DNA of 64,000 bases from Glycine soja. Taxonomy: Eukaryota > Streptophyta > Magnoliopsida > Fabales > Fabaceae. Made by a program: the position numbers and the translations under genes. The stretch is from contig NC_041006.1 in NCBI RefSeq assembly GCF_004193775.1, positions 25,534,388-25,598,387 on the forward strand, written 5' to 3'. A model generated the notes under the pieces. That model was not told the DNA's origin. It made no database searches and worked only from the letters and a program-made list of their open reading frames with translations. This document shows, piece by piece, positions 10,671 to 23,072 of the stretch (positions within the stretch are counted from its first letter, which is position 1; every line of letters starts with the position of its first letter).

Positions 10671-12417
10671 TGTTAGACCCTAATTTCATCCGGGTATAAT
10701 GTTTTGATCATTGCCTATCGAATTGCGGTGTTCACCACTAGTTACAGCGCAAGGCCAAGGGGTCACTCAGGTTTTGATGGTTGTTTGTTAAATCCAGAAA
10801 CAAAGCCACAAGGAAGGGAAAAATGGTCTTTTCATAAAGTTTTCAGATCCTAAATTTGCCCAGGCTAGCATCTAGCTCACTTGGGCTAAGAGAAAACTTC
10901 AGCCCTAGGCAAGCCACTCGCCTAGGCGAGCTGATAACTTCAGCCCTAAGCAAATGACTTTTTCTATAAATAGCCATGCAGGGGAAGAGGGAAAAAGGGT
11001 TCAAAACTGAAGGAAATAGAGAAAAAACGTAGAAGGAGAAGGAGAATGAGAAGAAGAAAAGCAAAGCTGAGGCGCTGCAGAATTGTGACCATGGATACTA
11101 TCCTTTGCCATTTCTCTTGTTAGTCTTATGGCCTGCGCAATGATCAGATAGTTTTTCTTAAGGATTGAATGTAATCTCTGTACCCTTATGGGTCCTTTGT
11201 GATATTATGTGTGTATTAATGATCAGTTAGTTTTTCTTAAGGATTGAATGTAATCTTTTTTTACTCGTAATGCTTGATTCTAGTCGAACACTAGTGTCAT
11301 GAAAATTTGATTTTAAGTGAGACTGAAGGATAATCTTAGAATCTAAACTGAATGATCTTACTCTTTACGTTGTGTTGCTAGGAATGGAACATAATGTTTT
11401 GATTGCAAATAGCACGAGAAATATAATTGTAATGCTAGGTATTTATCGCATGTGTGAGGAATCGACTTGGGATAACTATGTGTGCAACAATAATGTTAGA
11501 AAATGATTTCTATATGGTATGAATGATGAAATATAATCCCATATGTCTTGAATTAATTTAAAGTCATTTCCATAATTTACGCATTTCCGACGCACTAAAA
11601 TCCGTTATTTTTGTTTCCATGATTTACGTATTTCCGACACACTAAATTTCGTTATTTTCGTATTTTCTGTTATTTTCGTTGTTCCCACAATTCCATTATG
11701 TTTACTTCCCTTTACTTTAAATTGTCACGCTAAGTCTCAGACTTGCTTGGTAATTCTCCTAGAGCACTTTATTGTTGTAGCACCCGATGCTGGGTCTTGA
11801 ACTCGCCTTGCACGCTCGAAGATATTCGTCATATTTGTAATAAGTGGATACAAAGAATATCCAACTAATGAACAAATCCAAATCAAAAGAAATCAATTCA
11901 CAACCAACTTATTTTCATCAAATACCACTTGAGATCATTTCGGGGTCCAACGCCTTAAAGACGTTTCTTTTTGTAACTAAGACAAATCTCTTCAACATAT
12001 AAACTTTTTTTTGTAAAGAACTACGTAGGTCTGATTTTCTCATTGCACCTGGGGATACGTAGGAGCAAGGACAACCCCCTTGTCGATTCGAAAAAACAAT
12101 AATGAAAAAAATATATAGTAAAAGAAAAACTATTCACCGCTCTTGAGAAAATAATTAATTTTGAAGTCACGATATTGCATACTTGATTAAAGGTTGTCAT
12201 TCTTCGTGACAGGAGCGTGGGGTGCTAGCACCTTCCCTACGCGTAAACAACTCCTGAACCCTTTTTTCTTTCAAAATTTGCAGACCTTCTTTTTGGTTTT
12301 TCTAACGTTTCCCTTAAATAAACGTTGGTGGCGACTCCCTCTCATTTTCTTCTTAGAAAACAAATGGCATTTTCTTTTATTTTCTTTTTCCTTCCCGTCG
12401 TGCCTTAGGTTACGACA
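10671..12417 (+). repeat. Ogre I 5' LTR
   Basis: The 1747-bp LTR begins TGTTAGACCCTAATTTC and ends GGTTACGACA. It is clearly diverged from its partner at 54389-56105. U3 has CTCGCCTAGGCGAG near 10917-10930 and TATAAATA at 10965. Conserved Ogre LTR blocks follow: ACTACGTAGGTCTGA ... TACGTAGGAGCAAGG (12020-12080), GGTCCAACGCCTTAAAGAC (11945), and TTGGTGGCGACTCC at 12326-12338, a short copy of the PBS start. Confidence 0.9.
10965..10972 (+). promoter_or_regulatory. TATA box in Ogre I 5' LTR
   Basis: TATAAATA sits about 35 bp downstream of the CTCGCCTAGGCGAG palindrome. The 3' LTR has lost this box (around 54715 the sequence runs TTTTTCTAATGCAGG). Confidence 0.7.
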
Positions 12418-12419
12418 GA

Positions 12420-12438
12420 TGGCGACTCCGCTAGGGAC
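12420..12438 (+). other. Ogre I primer binding site
   Basis: TGGCGACTCCGCTAGGGAC begins two bases after the LTR. It matches the Ogre III PBS except at two positions. Ogre elements are reported to prime with tRNA-Arg. I could not check the tRNA here. Confidence 0.75.
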
Positions 12439-13405
12439 AACATTTAGAGAGTCAAGTCATTTAATCTAGTGTGTGATTTCATCGTGATTTGTTCTATTTT
12501 TATTTTTTCCCTTTTTTTCTTTTATTAAATGCCCATTTCTTTTGTTCTTTATTGTTCTCATTTCGTTCTTTCATTTCGATCTCGCTTTCTTTATCCGTTG
12601 TTATGTTATCGCATGCATATATATGGCTATGTTGTTTGCTTATTGTTTTATGGGTAGAAATGACTGTATTGAATCCTAGGGTGGATGAGACTTGTTGTAC
12701 CCGTCTAGGAATTTTTCTCATTGTTTTGCAACTAGGGTTTGGTAGTTATTTAGGTTGCTCCATTCACACCCTTCACCTACACCTTGTCACACACTTTGAG
12801 ATGATAGGCCCTATACCCGGGTCTGAGTGAGCCATTAGAGAGTGGAGGTCTAACAAGTGTCACACTGGGTCTTGGACTCGCCTGACTATCGTAAACCCTC
12901 ATCTAAAGTTTCCCTCTCAAGTAACACAACGCCTCTGGTAGGTCATCTACTGTTGCGTATGTTGTTATAAAAGGTGATGCTAGCTCTAGAGGCCGGTGAG
13001 ATTTTTTTAGAGCTACCCATGGAAATGTCATTGAAGGTGGACCCTTACATCTATGCCGTTATGCTGCCAAATTAGGGACACGGAGCTTCTTATTCTTTGT
13101 CTTAATTTTTTCCTGCTCATACGCATTAGATTCTCTTTCTTTGCATATGGTGCATGCCGTATAAGTTAAGAATTTTGCATACCATATAGCATCATGTTAG
13201 TATGATTCAATGCATTTTTCTTTTTTGCATCTTCCTCACACATCTTGCTCACACCTTGTATGTCCATGCATTCTCATGATCATGCAACATTTATCCATGT
13301 GACAGAAACATGAGCATCCTTTTGTGTGGTAGTGCACATTCATTGCATTCTGATTTGTTTAAGTAGGTTACTAAAGATTGCTAATTGGAAACACTACTCT
13401 AAAAC
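12439..13405 (+). other. Ogre I 5' untranslated region
   Basis: No gene. It holds the Ogre leader sequences, with blocks such as CACACTGGGTCTTGGACTCGCC (12860) that have counterparts in the LTR (11790, 55490). Confidence 0.5.
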
Positions 13406-15154
13406 ATGGGATCAAATCAAGTTTTTTCATTCACCAAGAGGTTCACACATGTTAAGGTTCCGACGCTCGACTTATCTGGTTTGAAAGCACTAAAACAATT
13501 GATGACACCACAACAGCACCAAGATTTTGTCGGTACATATGGGAAGATTCTTGACTTGGCCATGATAGAAGTGCCTACAGCTGCCATTACCGCTTTGGTC
13601 CAGTATTATGATCCGCGGATGCGATGCTTCACTTTTCAAGATTTCCACCTAGTACTCATTCTTTGGGAGGAACCAAGCCTTTCTTCCCCTTGGGACACTC
13701 TCCATTCGTACCTAGATTATCCAAAGTGTTGGGAATTCTAGTGACTGAGCTCAAAGAGAAAGAGATGAATAGGAATGGAGTTAGGAGTTTCCCGAAGAAA
13801 TTCATATAGGATAAGGCGTGAGAATGTGCAAGCAAAGGAGAGTGGGTGTATTTCATGAGTATCCTAGCCCTCTTAATATATGGAGTGATCCTTTTCCCTG
13901 GCGGTAGTCGACACATTCTTAGCCTATGATTATTGACGGGAAAGTCCTGTAGTTGCCATCCTTGTTGATGTGTATTGTACTTTGGACTTGAGCTAGGAGA
14001 AGAAAAGCACTAGAGTCACTATTGTTTGCCTGCACTCTATGTATGGATGGTGTCTCATTATGTGATGCATAATGGTAGGCCTACTTGTCCATTAGAAGAT
14101 TTCTGCATGGTGCCTGATAAGAGCAAGATTAATTGGGAGGAGCTTTTGGCTAGCATGACCGGATCAATAATTCGCTGGTTCCCAAGGTGGGAGGAGGTGC
14201 CTAATGTGTTATGCCGATGTGGAGTTTTCCCTAATGTCATTTTGATGGGAACAAAAGGTTGTGTCAACTATAACCTTATGTTGGGGATCAGGCAATTAGG
14301 ATACCCGATCCGTGGGCCACCTTCAAATAGAGCTATTCAACCGCTCATTGCTCGTGAATTGAACAAAGAACATCTCGGGCTACACCAAAGAATTAGGAAG
14401 GCGTGAAACTCATCAAACAAGAGAGACAAAGAGTTAAAGAAGAGACATGAGGGTGTTGTAGGAGGCTATCCACAGTGGTTGGAGAATAGGTGCGAGAAGT
14501 CAAGCTGCCGAAAAAGGAAAATGGTGAAGGGGTCGAGATAGATGTACCTATTGAGACGGGAAAGGTCAGGAAATTGAAAGAATAATTGTAGAAATTTGTG
14601 GGGACGAAAGAAAAGTTAAAGGGAGTAGTTGTGAGGGTAAGGAAAGAATGAAATAGACTAAGGGATGTCAGCATGTCAACAATTGAAGCATTAGAGCGAG
14701 AAATGAGAAGGGCTAAAGGGGAAGAGATGAACAAAAAATGGTACTAAGGAGCTTTATCAAGCAATAGTAATGAACTCAAGCTGAGAAGGACAGAGAGGGA
14801 CCAAGCAATAGCGGAAAACATGACACTAAGAGATGAGTTGAAGGATTTTCGGGTATCAAAGGAAAGCCTGAAGGAGCAGCTAGGCATGATGGAAAAGAAT
14901 ATGTTGGTAATTGTCGATCAATATGAGGTAAAGATGATGAAGGAAAGGCAAGATCTGGCTACTATACATGGGCGGGCTTTGAGAAATGAGTAGGTGGAAG
15001 TGATAGCCTTACAAAGTGAAAGAGAAGCAAGGGAGGGAGTGATAAACTTTTACGTTAGGAAAGCAGGAAGTGGATGAATAAGTTTGCACTCACACTAAAT
15101 GAGAGTCAAGAGCTCCCGAAACTGCTAGCTAGTACCAACACATGGTCGAACTAA
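13406..15154 (+). pseudogene. Ogre I ORF1 (upstream of gag), degenerate
   Basis: ORF1 is the extra protein that Ogre elements carry before gag. Its function is unknown. It starts at ATG 13406 with MGSN and VKVPTLDLSGLKALK, then QQHQDFVGTYGKILDLAM and LVQYYDPRMRCFTFQDF, colinear with the intact ORF1 of Ogre III (45983). After a deletion and frame break near 13640 it resumes at 14026 with MPALYVWMVSHYVMHN and INWEELLASMTGSIIRWFPR, then GTKGCVNYNLMLGIRQLGYP. The last third is a Lys/Glu-rich coiled-coil-like region with several stops. I recall the family as DUF7745, which looks related to plant mobile domains. Confidence 0.7.
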
Positions 15155-15290
15155 TGACTCACATAATTAGGAACCACTGATGCACCTGCTATTTATTGTC
15201 GATAGTACCTTGACGGGATGTATTGAACCCAATTTTGTTTTAATAAAAAGTGGGCTTGGTTTGATCTCATGTTTCTTTTGAGCGGCTTGT

Positions 15291-17595
15291 GTGAAATTGG
15301 CTAATACTGCTACAGCAGCTGCTGCCAATACTGCTACAAAAAAGGACCCAACTCATCCGCTTGTTTTTAATCAAGAAAGTCACCTAGTGACGGATGTAGA
15401 AGGTCAAGGAGGCGCAACTGGGGTAGCTGCATATGGGCCTCAGTACACCCAGAGCCATACTTTTCCACCATATGGTTTGCCTCCTAACTATACACCACCC
15501 ATGGTTGTACCAGTACTTGCCGTGAAAATTACCAATCCTACTCCTATTTATACTGACAATCACCCAACTCAACCTGATCAAACTCAAGCCTATAACTCTA
15601 ATGTTAAGGAGGAGGCACAAGAAGCTCCCATAGACCACATCGTAGTTGGTTTCGGGCCCCATCCCGGATATACCGCTGAAGGGCATGCATTTTCTGGCGT
15701 CCCTGTGCTGAATGCTCCTGGAACCTCTCAATATCACCCGCTATCACAACCATTGCATTTCATGAGGGGAGACAAGCCTTCCACAGTATTTGAGAAGGAA
15801 AAGATTCAGCATATGGAGGAGAGGCTACGCGCCATCGAAGGTGGGGGATTTATGGGTTTGCCGACATGGCAGACCTATGCTTGGTACCCGATGTGACTAT
15901 TCCCCCGAAGTTCAAAGTTCCAGATTTTGATAAATACCAAGGGACCACCTGCCCTAAAAACCACCTAAGGATGTATTGCTGAAGGATAGGGGCTTATGCG
16001 AAGGACGAAAAGCTGCTGATGCATTTTTTTCAGGAAAGTCTGGCTGGGGCGGCTTTTACTTGGTATACTAATCTGGAACCCTCTCGGATTTGCTCTTGGA
16101 GGTATTTGATGGATGCTTTCATTAGGCAATACCAATACAATTCTGACATGGCGCCAAATAGACATGTGTTCGACGGAGGGCAGGACATATCCGTCATGCG
16201 TGTTGGGTCTAGCATGCCGACTACTAAAGTCACAAATATTTCTGGTATGAGTGGCATGACTCGTAGTAGACATGTTTTTACTCCTCCTGAGCTACCGGCA
16301 GGGTCGAAAGACAAAGGAAAAGCGAATGAGAATGTGGTTGAAAGGGAAAAAATAAGCCTTGTGATGAAAACCGAGACCCCTATCAAAAAGCTAACAAAGA
16401 AAGAGGACAATTCTGGCAAGAAAGAAATATCTGCTAGGGAAGCAACGGAATTTCTGAAAATCATTCAGTAGAGTGAATTCAAAGTAATCAAACAATTGAA
16501 TAAAATGCCAGCGAGGATCTCTTTATTAGGGCTGCTCATGCATTCTGAGCCTTATAGGAAGTTTTTGATGAAAATTTTAAATGAGGCGCATGTGGCGCAT
16601 GACATCTCAGTGGAGAAGTTTGGGGAGATAATCAACAACATCACTGTGAGCAATTACTTGACTTTTTTTGATGAAGAGATGCCAGTTGAGGGAAAGGGAC
16701 ACAACAAAGCTTTGCAGGTGTTCGTCAAGTGCATGGACCACGTAGTAGCCAAGGTGCTCATTGACAATGGCTTTTCTCTTAATGTCATGCCCAAGATAAT
16801 GTTAGATAAGTTGTCGTTTAATGCTTCATATATGAGCCAAGGTCCATGGTGGTGAGGGCTTGTGATGGCAGCTGACGTGATGTGAGAAGAGAGATTGATC
16901 TCCCGATTTAGATTGGCTCGTACACATGTCAGATAACTTTCCAAGTCATGGACATAAATTCTGCCTACAATTGCTTATTAGGTTGACCCTGGATCCATTC
17001 TGCCGGGGTGGTCCCATCAACTTTGCACCAGAAATTAAAGTTTGTGGTAGGGGGCCAACTCATCATAGTCTCTAGAGAAGAGGATATATTGGTTAGTTGC
17101 CTATTTGCTACTCCCAATGTTGAGGCGGTAAAGGAATCTCTTGAGACAGCTTTCCAAGCATTGGAGGTTATGAATAATGTCTATGTGGAGTCCTTCCCAA
17201 TACAGCTAAGAGTATCTAATATGCCTCCATGATGGTGGCTCGGATCATGTTGAAGGATGAGTATAAGCCCAGGATGGGGTTAGGCCGAAATGGTGACGAC
17301 ATGGTGACTTTGCTTGAAGTTGCCAAAAATCGAGGAAGGTTCGGGTTGGGTTACAAGCCCACCAATACTGACAAGAAAAGAGTGGCTCTAGAGAGAAAAG
17401 AAAAGAACTTGGTTCATCTTCAAGGGTGTGAGCCATGGGTTGAGAGGGTCCTTATCTACCATATTAGCAAGAGCATTCAAAGTGCGGGATGGATGTATGC
17501 GGGCCAGGTTGCCATGCTGAAAGAGGAGGTCGATGATGATCTGCCAAAGAGGAGGTCGATGATGAGCAATCAAAGATTTTTGTTTTGGATTTAAT
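15291..17595 (+). pseudogene. Ogre I gag and protease, degenerate
   Basis: The gag part has lost its N-terminus. It carries the proline-rich stretch YGLPPNYTPPM (near 15470), EERLRAIEGGG and, one frame on, ADMADLCLVPDV and IPPKFKVPDFDKYQGTTCPK. Then come FFQESLAGAAFTWYTNLEPS and IRQYQYNSDMAPNR. At about 16165 an internal deletion removes the zinc knuckles and joins to the protease region (TTKVTNISGMSGMTRS). The retropepsin site reads VLIDNGFSLNVMP (near 16757), with Phe for Ser after DNG. A weak G-patch (EYKPRMGLGRN, GRFGLGYKP) lies at 17262-17360. Stops and frame shifts occur at 15895, 15979, 16471 and 16855, so it is inactive. Confidence 0.75.
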
Positions 17596-17782
17596 GTAAT
17601 CAAATAATTTTGGTCCTATTGTCGTGCCTAGGGCTTTAGGAGTTACCTTTTTGTTGGGCGTACTTTTCTTTAATATTCTAGTGATCGTTAATATACTACA
17701 TTTTATTGATATATTCCCTTTTGCATCTTCCGTTTTGTCTCTCTGCATATTTTTTTTTTTGCGATTAAATGATTAGTTGTAG
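17596..17782 (+). other. Ogre I protease-RT intron
   Basis: GT at 17596 (AAT|GTAATC) and AG at 17782 (TTGTAG|ATTCG) bound 187 bp with a T-rich end. The position equals the intron in Ogre III at 40283-40106. Confidence 0.6.
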
Positions 17783-20729
17783 ATTCGATAATGAGTCCGG
17801 TGAGAGCAATGATACTGAGGCCCTAGATGTTGATTTTGAGCAACCAATCAATCAAACCGAAGAGGAAGAAGATGAGGAAATGGGATTCCCACCTGATTTG
17901 AGGAGAAAAGTGGAGTAGGAAGAAAGAGAGATAAAATTGCATCAAGAGGAAACAAAGGTTGTTAATTTGGGAACTAGCGAAGAGAAAAAAGAAGTCAAGA
18001 TTGGCACTTGTGTGTCAGCTATCATCCTAGAAGAGTTGGTGGCCCTGTTGCGAGACTACCAAGACATCGCTTGGTCTTATCAGAATATGCCTGGTTTGAG
18101 CTTAGAAATTGTGCAACACAAGCTACCGTTGAATCCTAAATGTTCCCCGGTGAAACAAAAATTGAGGAGAATGAAGCTTGAGATGTCCCTAAAGATAAAA
18201 GAAGAGGTGAAGAAACAATTTGATGCGGGTTTTTTGGCTGTCGCCCGATACCCAGAGTGGGTTGCCAACATTGTGCCGATCCCCAGAAAGGAAGGAAAAG
18301 TGTGAATATGCATGGACTATCGAGATCTAAATCTAGCCAGTCCAAAGGATAATTTTCCTTTGCCACATATTGACGTTCTGGTGGATAATACGACCCGTTT
18401 AGCCTTATTCTCTTTCATGGATTGGTTTTCAGGGTATAATCAGATACAGATGGCACCAGAGGACATGGAGAAGATGACATTCATTACTCTATGGGGAACC
18501 TTCTGTTATAAGGTGATGTCATTTGGGCTAAAAAATGCTAGGGCAACATACCAGCAGGCCATAGTGGCATTGTTCCATGACATGATGCATAAAGAGATCG
18601 AAGTCTACGTACACGACATGATTGCAAAATCAAGAATGGAGGAGGAGTACTTAGTCAATTTTCAAAAGTTGTTCGAGCGACTACGTAAATACAAGTTAAG
18701 ATTGAATCTCGTGAAGTGCGCATTTGGGGTAAAATTTAGGAAGTTGCTCGATTTTGTTGTGAGCAAGAAAGGAATAGAGGTGGATCTGGACAAGGTGAAA
18801 GCAATCCTCGAGATGCTCGAGCCACATACAAAGAAACAAATCCGGGGGTTCTTGGGAAGGTTAAATTACATTGCTAGATTCATATCACAGTTAACTGCCA
18901 CTTGTGAGCCTCTTTTTAGGTTGTTGCATAAGAATCAGTCTGTTAAGTGGGATGATGATTGTCAGGTAGCATTTAAGAGAATTAAATAGTGTTTGATGAA
19001 TCCTCCTATGCTTGTACCACCAATGCCTAGAAGACCTCTTATTCTATACATGACAGTGTTAGATAAGCCGATGGGATGTGTGCTGGGGCAACACGATGAA
19101 TCCGGAAAAAAAAAAAAAGAACGAGTCATTTATTACTTGAGCAAGAAATTCACAGCGTGTAAGATGAACTACTCATTACTGGAAAGGACATGGTGTGCCT
19201 TGGCATGGGCAGCTCACCGTTTGAGGCAATATATGTTGAGTTATACTACTTGGTTGGTGTCCAAAAAGGGATCCAATCAAGTACATCTTCGAAAAGCCCA
19301 CTCTTACTGGGAGAATAGCTCGGTGGCAAGTTTTGTTGTCGGTGTTCGATATTGTTCATGTCACTCAGAAGGCAGTAAAAGGGAGCGCCTTGGCCGATTA
19401 TCTAGCTCAACAACCCATAAATGATTATCAGCCTATGCATCCAGAATTCCCTGACGAAGATATCATGGCCCTATTTGAGGAAGAGTGTGAGGATGAAGAC
19501 AAAGAGAAGTGGATTGTATGGTTTGATGGCACGTCTAGTGCATTGGGTCATGGAATTGGGGCAGTGTTGGTTTCACCAGATAAACAATGTTTGCCTTTCA
19601 CAACTAGATTGTGTTTCAATTGTACAAATAATATACCGGGGTACAAAGCATGTGCCCTAGGAATCCGAGCGGCAATCGACTTTAGGGTTAAGTTGCTCAA
19701 AGTGTACTAGGATTTGGCGTTGGTAATTCATCAGTTGAAAGGTGAATGAGAAACTAGAGACCATAAGTTGATACCTTATCAGGCTTACATCAAGGAATTG
19801 ATGGAACTCTTTGATGATATATCATTTCATCACATTCCTAGAGAGGAAAACCAAATGGCTGATGCTCTGGCCACTCTATCATCCATATTCAAAATAAGCC
19901 CTCACGGAGATTTGTCGTGCATAGACATCAAATGTCACATTAAGCTTGCACACTGTTGTTTGATAGAAGAAGAGGAGAATGGTAAGCCTTGGTATTTCGA
20001 TATCAAATGATACATCAAGGACAAGGAATACCCTCCTGAGGTCTCTGACAATGACAAGAAGACATTACGGAGGTTGGTGATCAGTTTCCTTCTGAATGGG
20101 GATGTCCTATATAAAAGAAACCATGATATGGTATTGCTCCAGTGTGAATGTAGATGAGGCCGAGCAGATACTAAAGGAGGTACATGAAGGATCCTTTGGC
20201 ACCCATACCAATGGGAATGCCATGGCCTGAAGATTCTAAGAGCTGGGTATTACTGGATCACAATGGAGAATGATTGTTGTGTTCACGTGAGGAAATGCCA
20301 CAAGTGCCAAGCTTTTGCAGATAATGTTAATGCTCCACCTATATTGTTAAATGTGTTGTCAGCACCATGGTTCTTCTCAATGTGGGGCATAGATGTGATT
20401 GGGGCTATCAAGCCCAAGGCTTCAAATAGGCATCATTTCATTCTAGTCACCATTGATTACTTCACCAAATGGGCGGAAGCTGCCTCGTATGCTAATGTGA
20501 CTAAGAATGTGGTGGTTAGATTCATCAAGAAAGAGATAATTTGCAAATATAGGTTGCCTAGAAAAATAATCACTAATAATGCCACTAACTTGAACAACAA
20601 AATAATGAAGGAGATGTGTGAGGATTTCAAGATCCAACACCATAATTTGACAGCTTATCGGCCCAAGATGAATGGTCCAGTTGAGGCTGCCAATAAAAAT
20701 ATCAAGAAGATCATTCAGAAGATGACAAT
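17783..20729 (+). pseudogene. Ogre I pol part 1: RT, RNase H, second RNase H, integrase N-part
   Basis: After an acidic linker (NQTEEEEDEEMGFPPDL) the RT reads PVKQKLRRMKLEMSLKIKEE, MDYRDLNLASP and FSFMDWFSGYNQIQMAPEDM. The catalytic box is VYVHDMIAKS (18605), with His for the first catalytic Asp. RNase H (KMNYSLLERTWCALAWAAHR) and a second, archaeal-type RNase H (WIVWFDGTSSALGHGIGAVL) follow. The integrase zinc finger ends VRKCHKCQAF. The core has MWGIDVIGAIKPKAS but ITNNATNLNN, so the second catalytic Asp is also lost. Several stops (17918, 18305, 18988, 19708) confirm decay. The frame breaks after KMT at 20729, where Ogre II inserted. Confidence 0.85.
20725..20729. repeat. Target site duplication of Ogre II (ACAAT/ACAGT)
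   Basis: ACAAT before the left LTR corresponds to ACAGT at 27208-27212 after the right LTR. One base has changed. ACAGT is what the integrase reading frame requires. Confidence 0.75.
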
Positions 20730-21099
20730 TTTCATACCCGAATTTTGTCTGGGGACTATCATTTGCTAACATTTTGATTATTGCTAGCCAAATTAAGCTG
20801 CTTGACACCAGGTGCTGCGCAATATGAAAGTTTTTTCGACGTTTTAATCAAGAATGCAAAAATGCCCAAAAGGGAGGGCAAAAGGGTCATTTTAAGGCTT
20901 TTTCTGAACCCTAGCTAGCCCAGGCTAGCCTCTGGCACGCCTGGGCCACCAAATAATTTCATGGTGAAGTGACCAGCTCACTTGGGCGAGCAAGGTTGCT
21001 TCTGAATGAAGTAACAGCTTGCCTGGGCGAGCTTTCATGACCCCAAATGCTTTGTTTTGCTATAAATAAGCGTGAAGAGGGGCTAAGAGAGGGGTTCTA
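20730..21099 (+). repeat. Ogre II 5' LTR, left 370 bp
   Basis: It aligns with 25933-26292 of the right LTR. It includes GCCTGGGCGAGCT (21020) and TATAAATA at 21061. The first bases are TTTCATACCC where the partner has TGTCATACCC. The LTR is cut at GGGGTTCTA by the copia LTR fragment, and its remainder is missing. Confidence 0.8.
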
Positions 21100-22218
21100 T
21101 GTGGAAGCAATGACTTCCAAGATTATTTTGATGATGCCCAAGAATCAAGAGTTAAGCAAATTCCAAATATTCAAGAATCAAGTTTCAAGAATCAAGATTC
21201 AAGATTCAAGTTTCAAGAATTAAGATTCAAGAACAATCAAGATCAAGATTCAGGACTCAAGATTCAAGAATCAAGAGAAGACTCAATCAAGATAAGTACT
21301 AAAAAAGTTTTTCAAAACATTGAGAAGCACAAGAATTTTTCACAAAATCTTTTACCAAAAAGTTTTACTCTCTTGTAATCGATTACCAGAATGTAGTAAT
21401 CGATTACCAGTAGCCAGTATTGTTTTCAAAACTGATTTACAAAGTTGTAATCAATTACCATGATCATGTAATCGATTACCAATGTTTTAAAACATTATAT
21501 TTCAAATTTCAAGAGTCACAACTAGTGATAAAACATTTTCAAATCATTTTTAATTTGTGTAATTGATTACACAATATTTGTAATCGATTACCAGAGTTTC
21601 TAAACATTTTGATTTTCAAAATTTAAACATGAAGAGTCACATCTGTTGATATGTAATCGATTACGCCTTGATGGTAATCGATTACCAGTGACTGATTTCG
21701 AAAAATAGATTTCCAAAAGTCATAATTCTTAAAGTGACTTGTTTCTGAAGATTTTTTCAAAAGTCACAACTTTTTAAGTGACTAGTTTTCAAAAGAGTCA
21801 CAATTTTTAAAAGGTGACTAGTTTTAAAGAAATTGCCAAGAGTCACAAACTTTAACTTGAGTCATCAAGTGATTATAAATATGCGACCATGGCATGAATT
21901 TCAAAACAAGTTTTCTTAACTAGTTTTTAACAGAAATTTATGATTCATTTCTCAACTTCTTTCTAAGAGTTTTTGTTCAATACTTTCTCTTCCAAGAAAA
22001 GTTCATTGTTCAAAAACTTGTGCTATTCTTCTTCTTCATTCACTTCTCCTCTTGCCAAAAGAATCGAAGGACTAACCGCCTGAATTCTTTTGTGTCTCTC
22101 TTCTTCCTTTGCCAAAAGAATAGAAGAACTAACCGCCTGAATTCTTTTGTGTCTCCCTTCACTCTTCCAAAAGATTCAAAGGACTAACCGCCTGAGAATT
22201 CTTTTGTGTCTCCATTCA
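21100..22218 (+). repeat. Copia-type LTR fragment inside Ogre II
   Basis: It begins TGTGGAAGCAATG and is related to the solo LTR at 27284: tracts of AAGATTCAAG, many GTAATCGATTACCA motifs (21375-21680), TATAAATA at 21874, and repeated GGACTAACCGCCTGA segments. It stops at TCTCCATTCA, where the related LTR goes on for several hundred bp, and is joined directly to gag codons. A deletion starting inside this LTR explains the junction. Confidence 0.75.
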
Positions 22219-23072
22219 TGGAAGGACCTAATGGTTGCCTTCATTAGGCAGTATCAATACAATTTTGATATGGCTCCGGATAGGATGCAGCTACAGAGCA
22301 TGTGTAAAAAAGAGCATGAATCTTTCAAAGAATATGCCCAAAGGTGGAGGGATCTGGCAACTCAAGTATCGCCCCTAATGACGAAAAAGGAGATGATAAC
22401 AATGATAGTGGACACGTTACCAGTGTTCCACTATGAGAAGATGGTGGGTTACACACCTTCAAGCTTTGCCAATTTAGTTTTCACCGGGAAAGGATCGAAG
22501 TGGGTCTAAGAAGAGGCAAATTTGATTATCCTGCTTTGATGAATAGGAAGCCTGGGGAAAATGGAGAGAATAAGAAGGAGGGAGGAACCCATGTTGTGAC
22601 TGTCATTCCTACATGGCAAAATTTCCCACCAGCTCAATACTCAGCCAATATCAGCCCTTCTCTTTACCCACCACCCTATTAGCCAAGAACACTCAATCAT
22701 CCACAAAGGCCACCCCTAAATCAGTCACAAAGCCCGCCTATCGCACAACCGATACCAAACACCACCTTTTACACAAACCAAAACACCAACCAGGGAAGGA
22801 ATTTTCCAACAAAGAAGCCTGTAGAATTCACCCCAATTCTGGTGTCATATGTTAACTTGCTTCCATATCTACTCGATAATGCAGTGGTAGCCATAACCCC
22901 AGCCAAGGTTCCTCAACCTCCATTTTTCCGAGGATACAACTCGAATGCAACATGTTCTTATCATGGAGGAGTTCCAGGGCATTCCATTGAGCATTGTATG
23001 ACCCTGAAGCATAAGGTGCAAAATCTGATTGATGCGGGCTGGCTAAAATTTGAGGAGGATAATCACTTGTGA
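22219..23072 (+). pseudogene. Ogre II gag fragment
   Basis: It begins mid-domain at WKDLMVAFIRQYQYNFDMAP and continues CKKEHESFKEYAQRWRDLAT and YEKMVGYTPSSFANLVF. A frameshift near 22485 leads into EVGLRRGKFDY. After a stop at 22681 the same frame goes on through SYVNLLPYLLDNAVV to the knuckle CSYHGGVPGHSIEHC (22953) and DAGWLKFEEDNH. The knuckle is the Cys-His-His-Cys form seen in Ogre III. At 23073 the frame ends at a deletion that jumps to post-pol sequence. Confidence 0.8.
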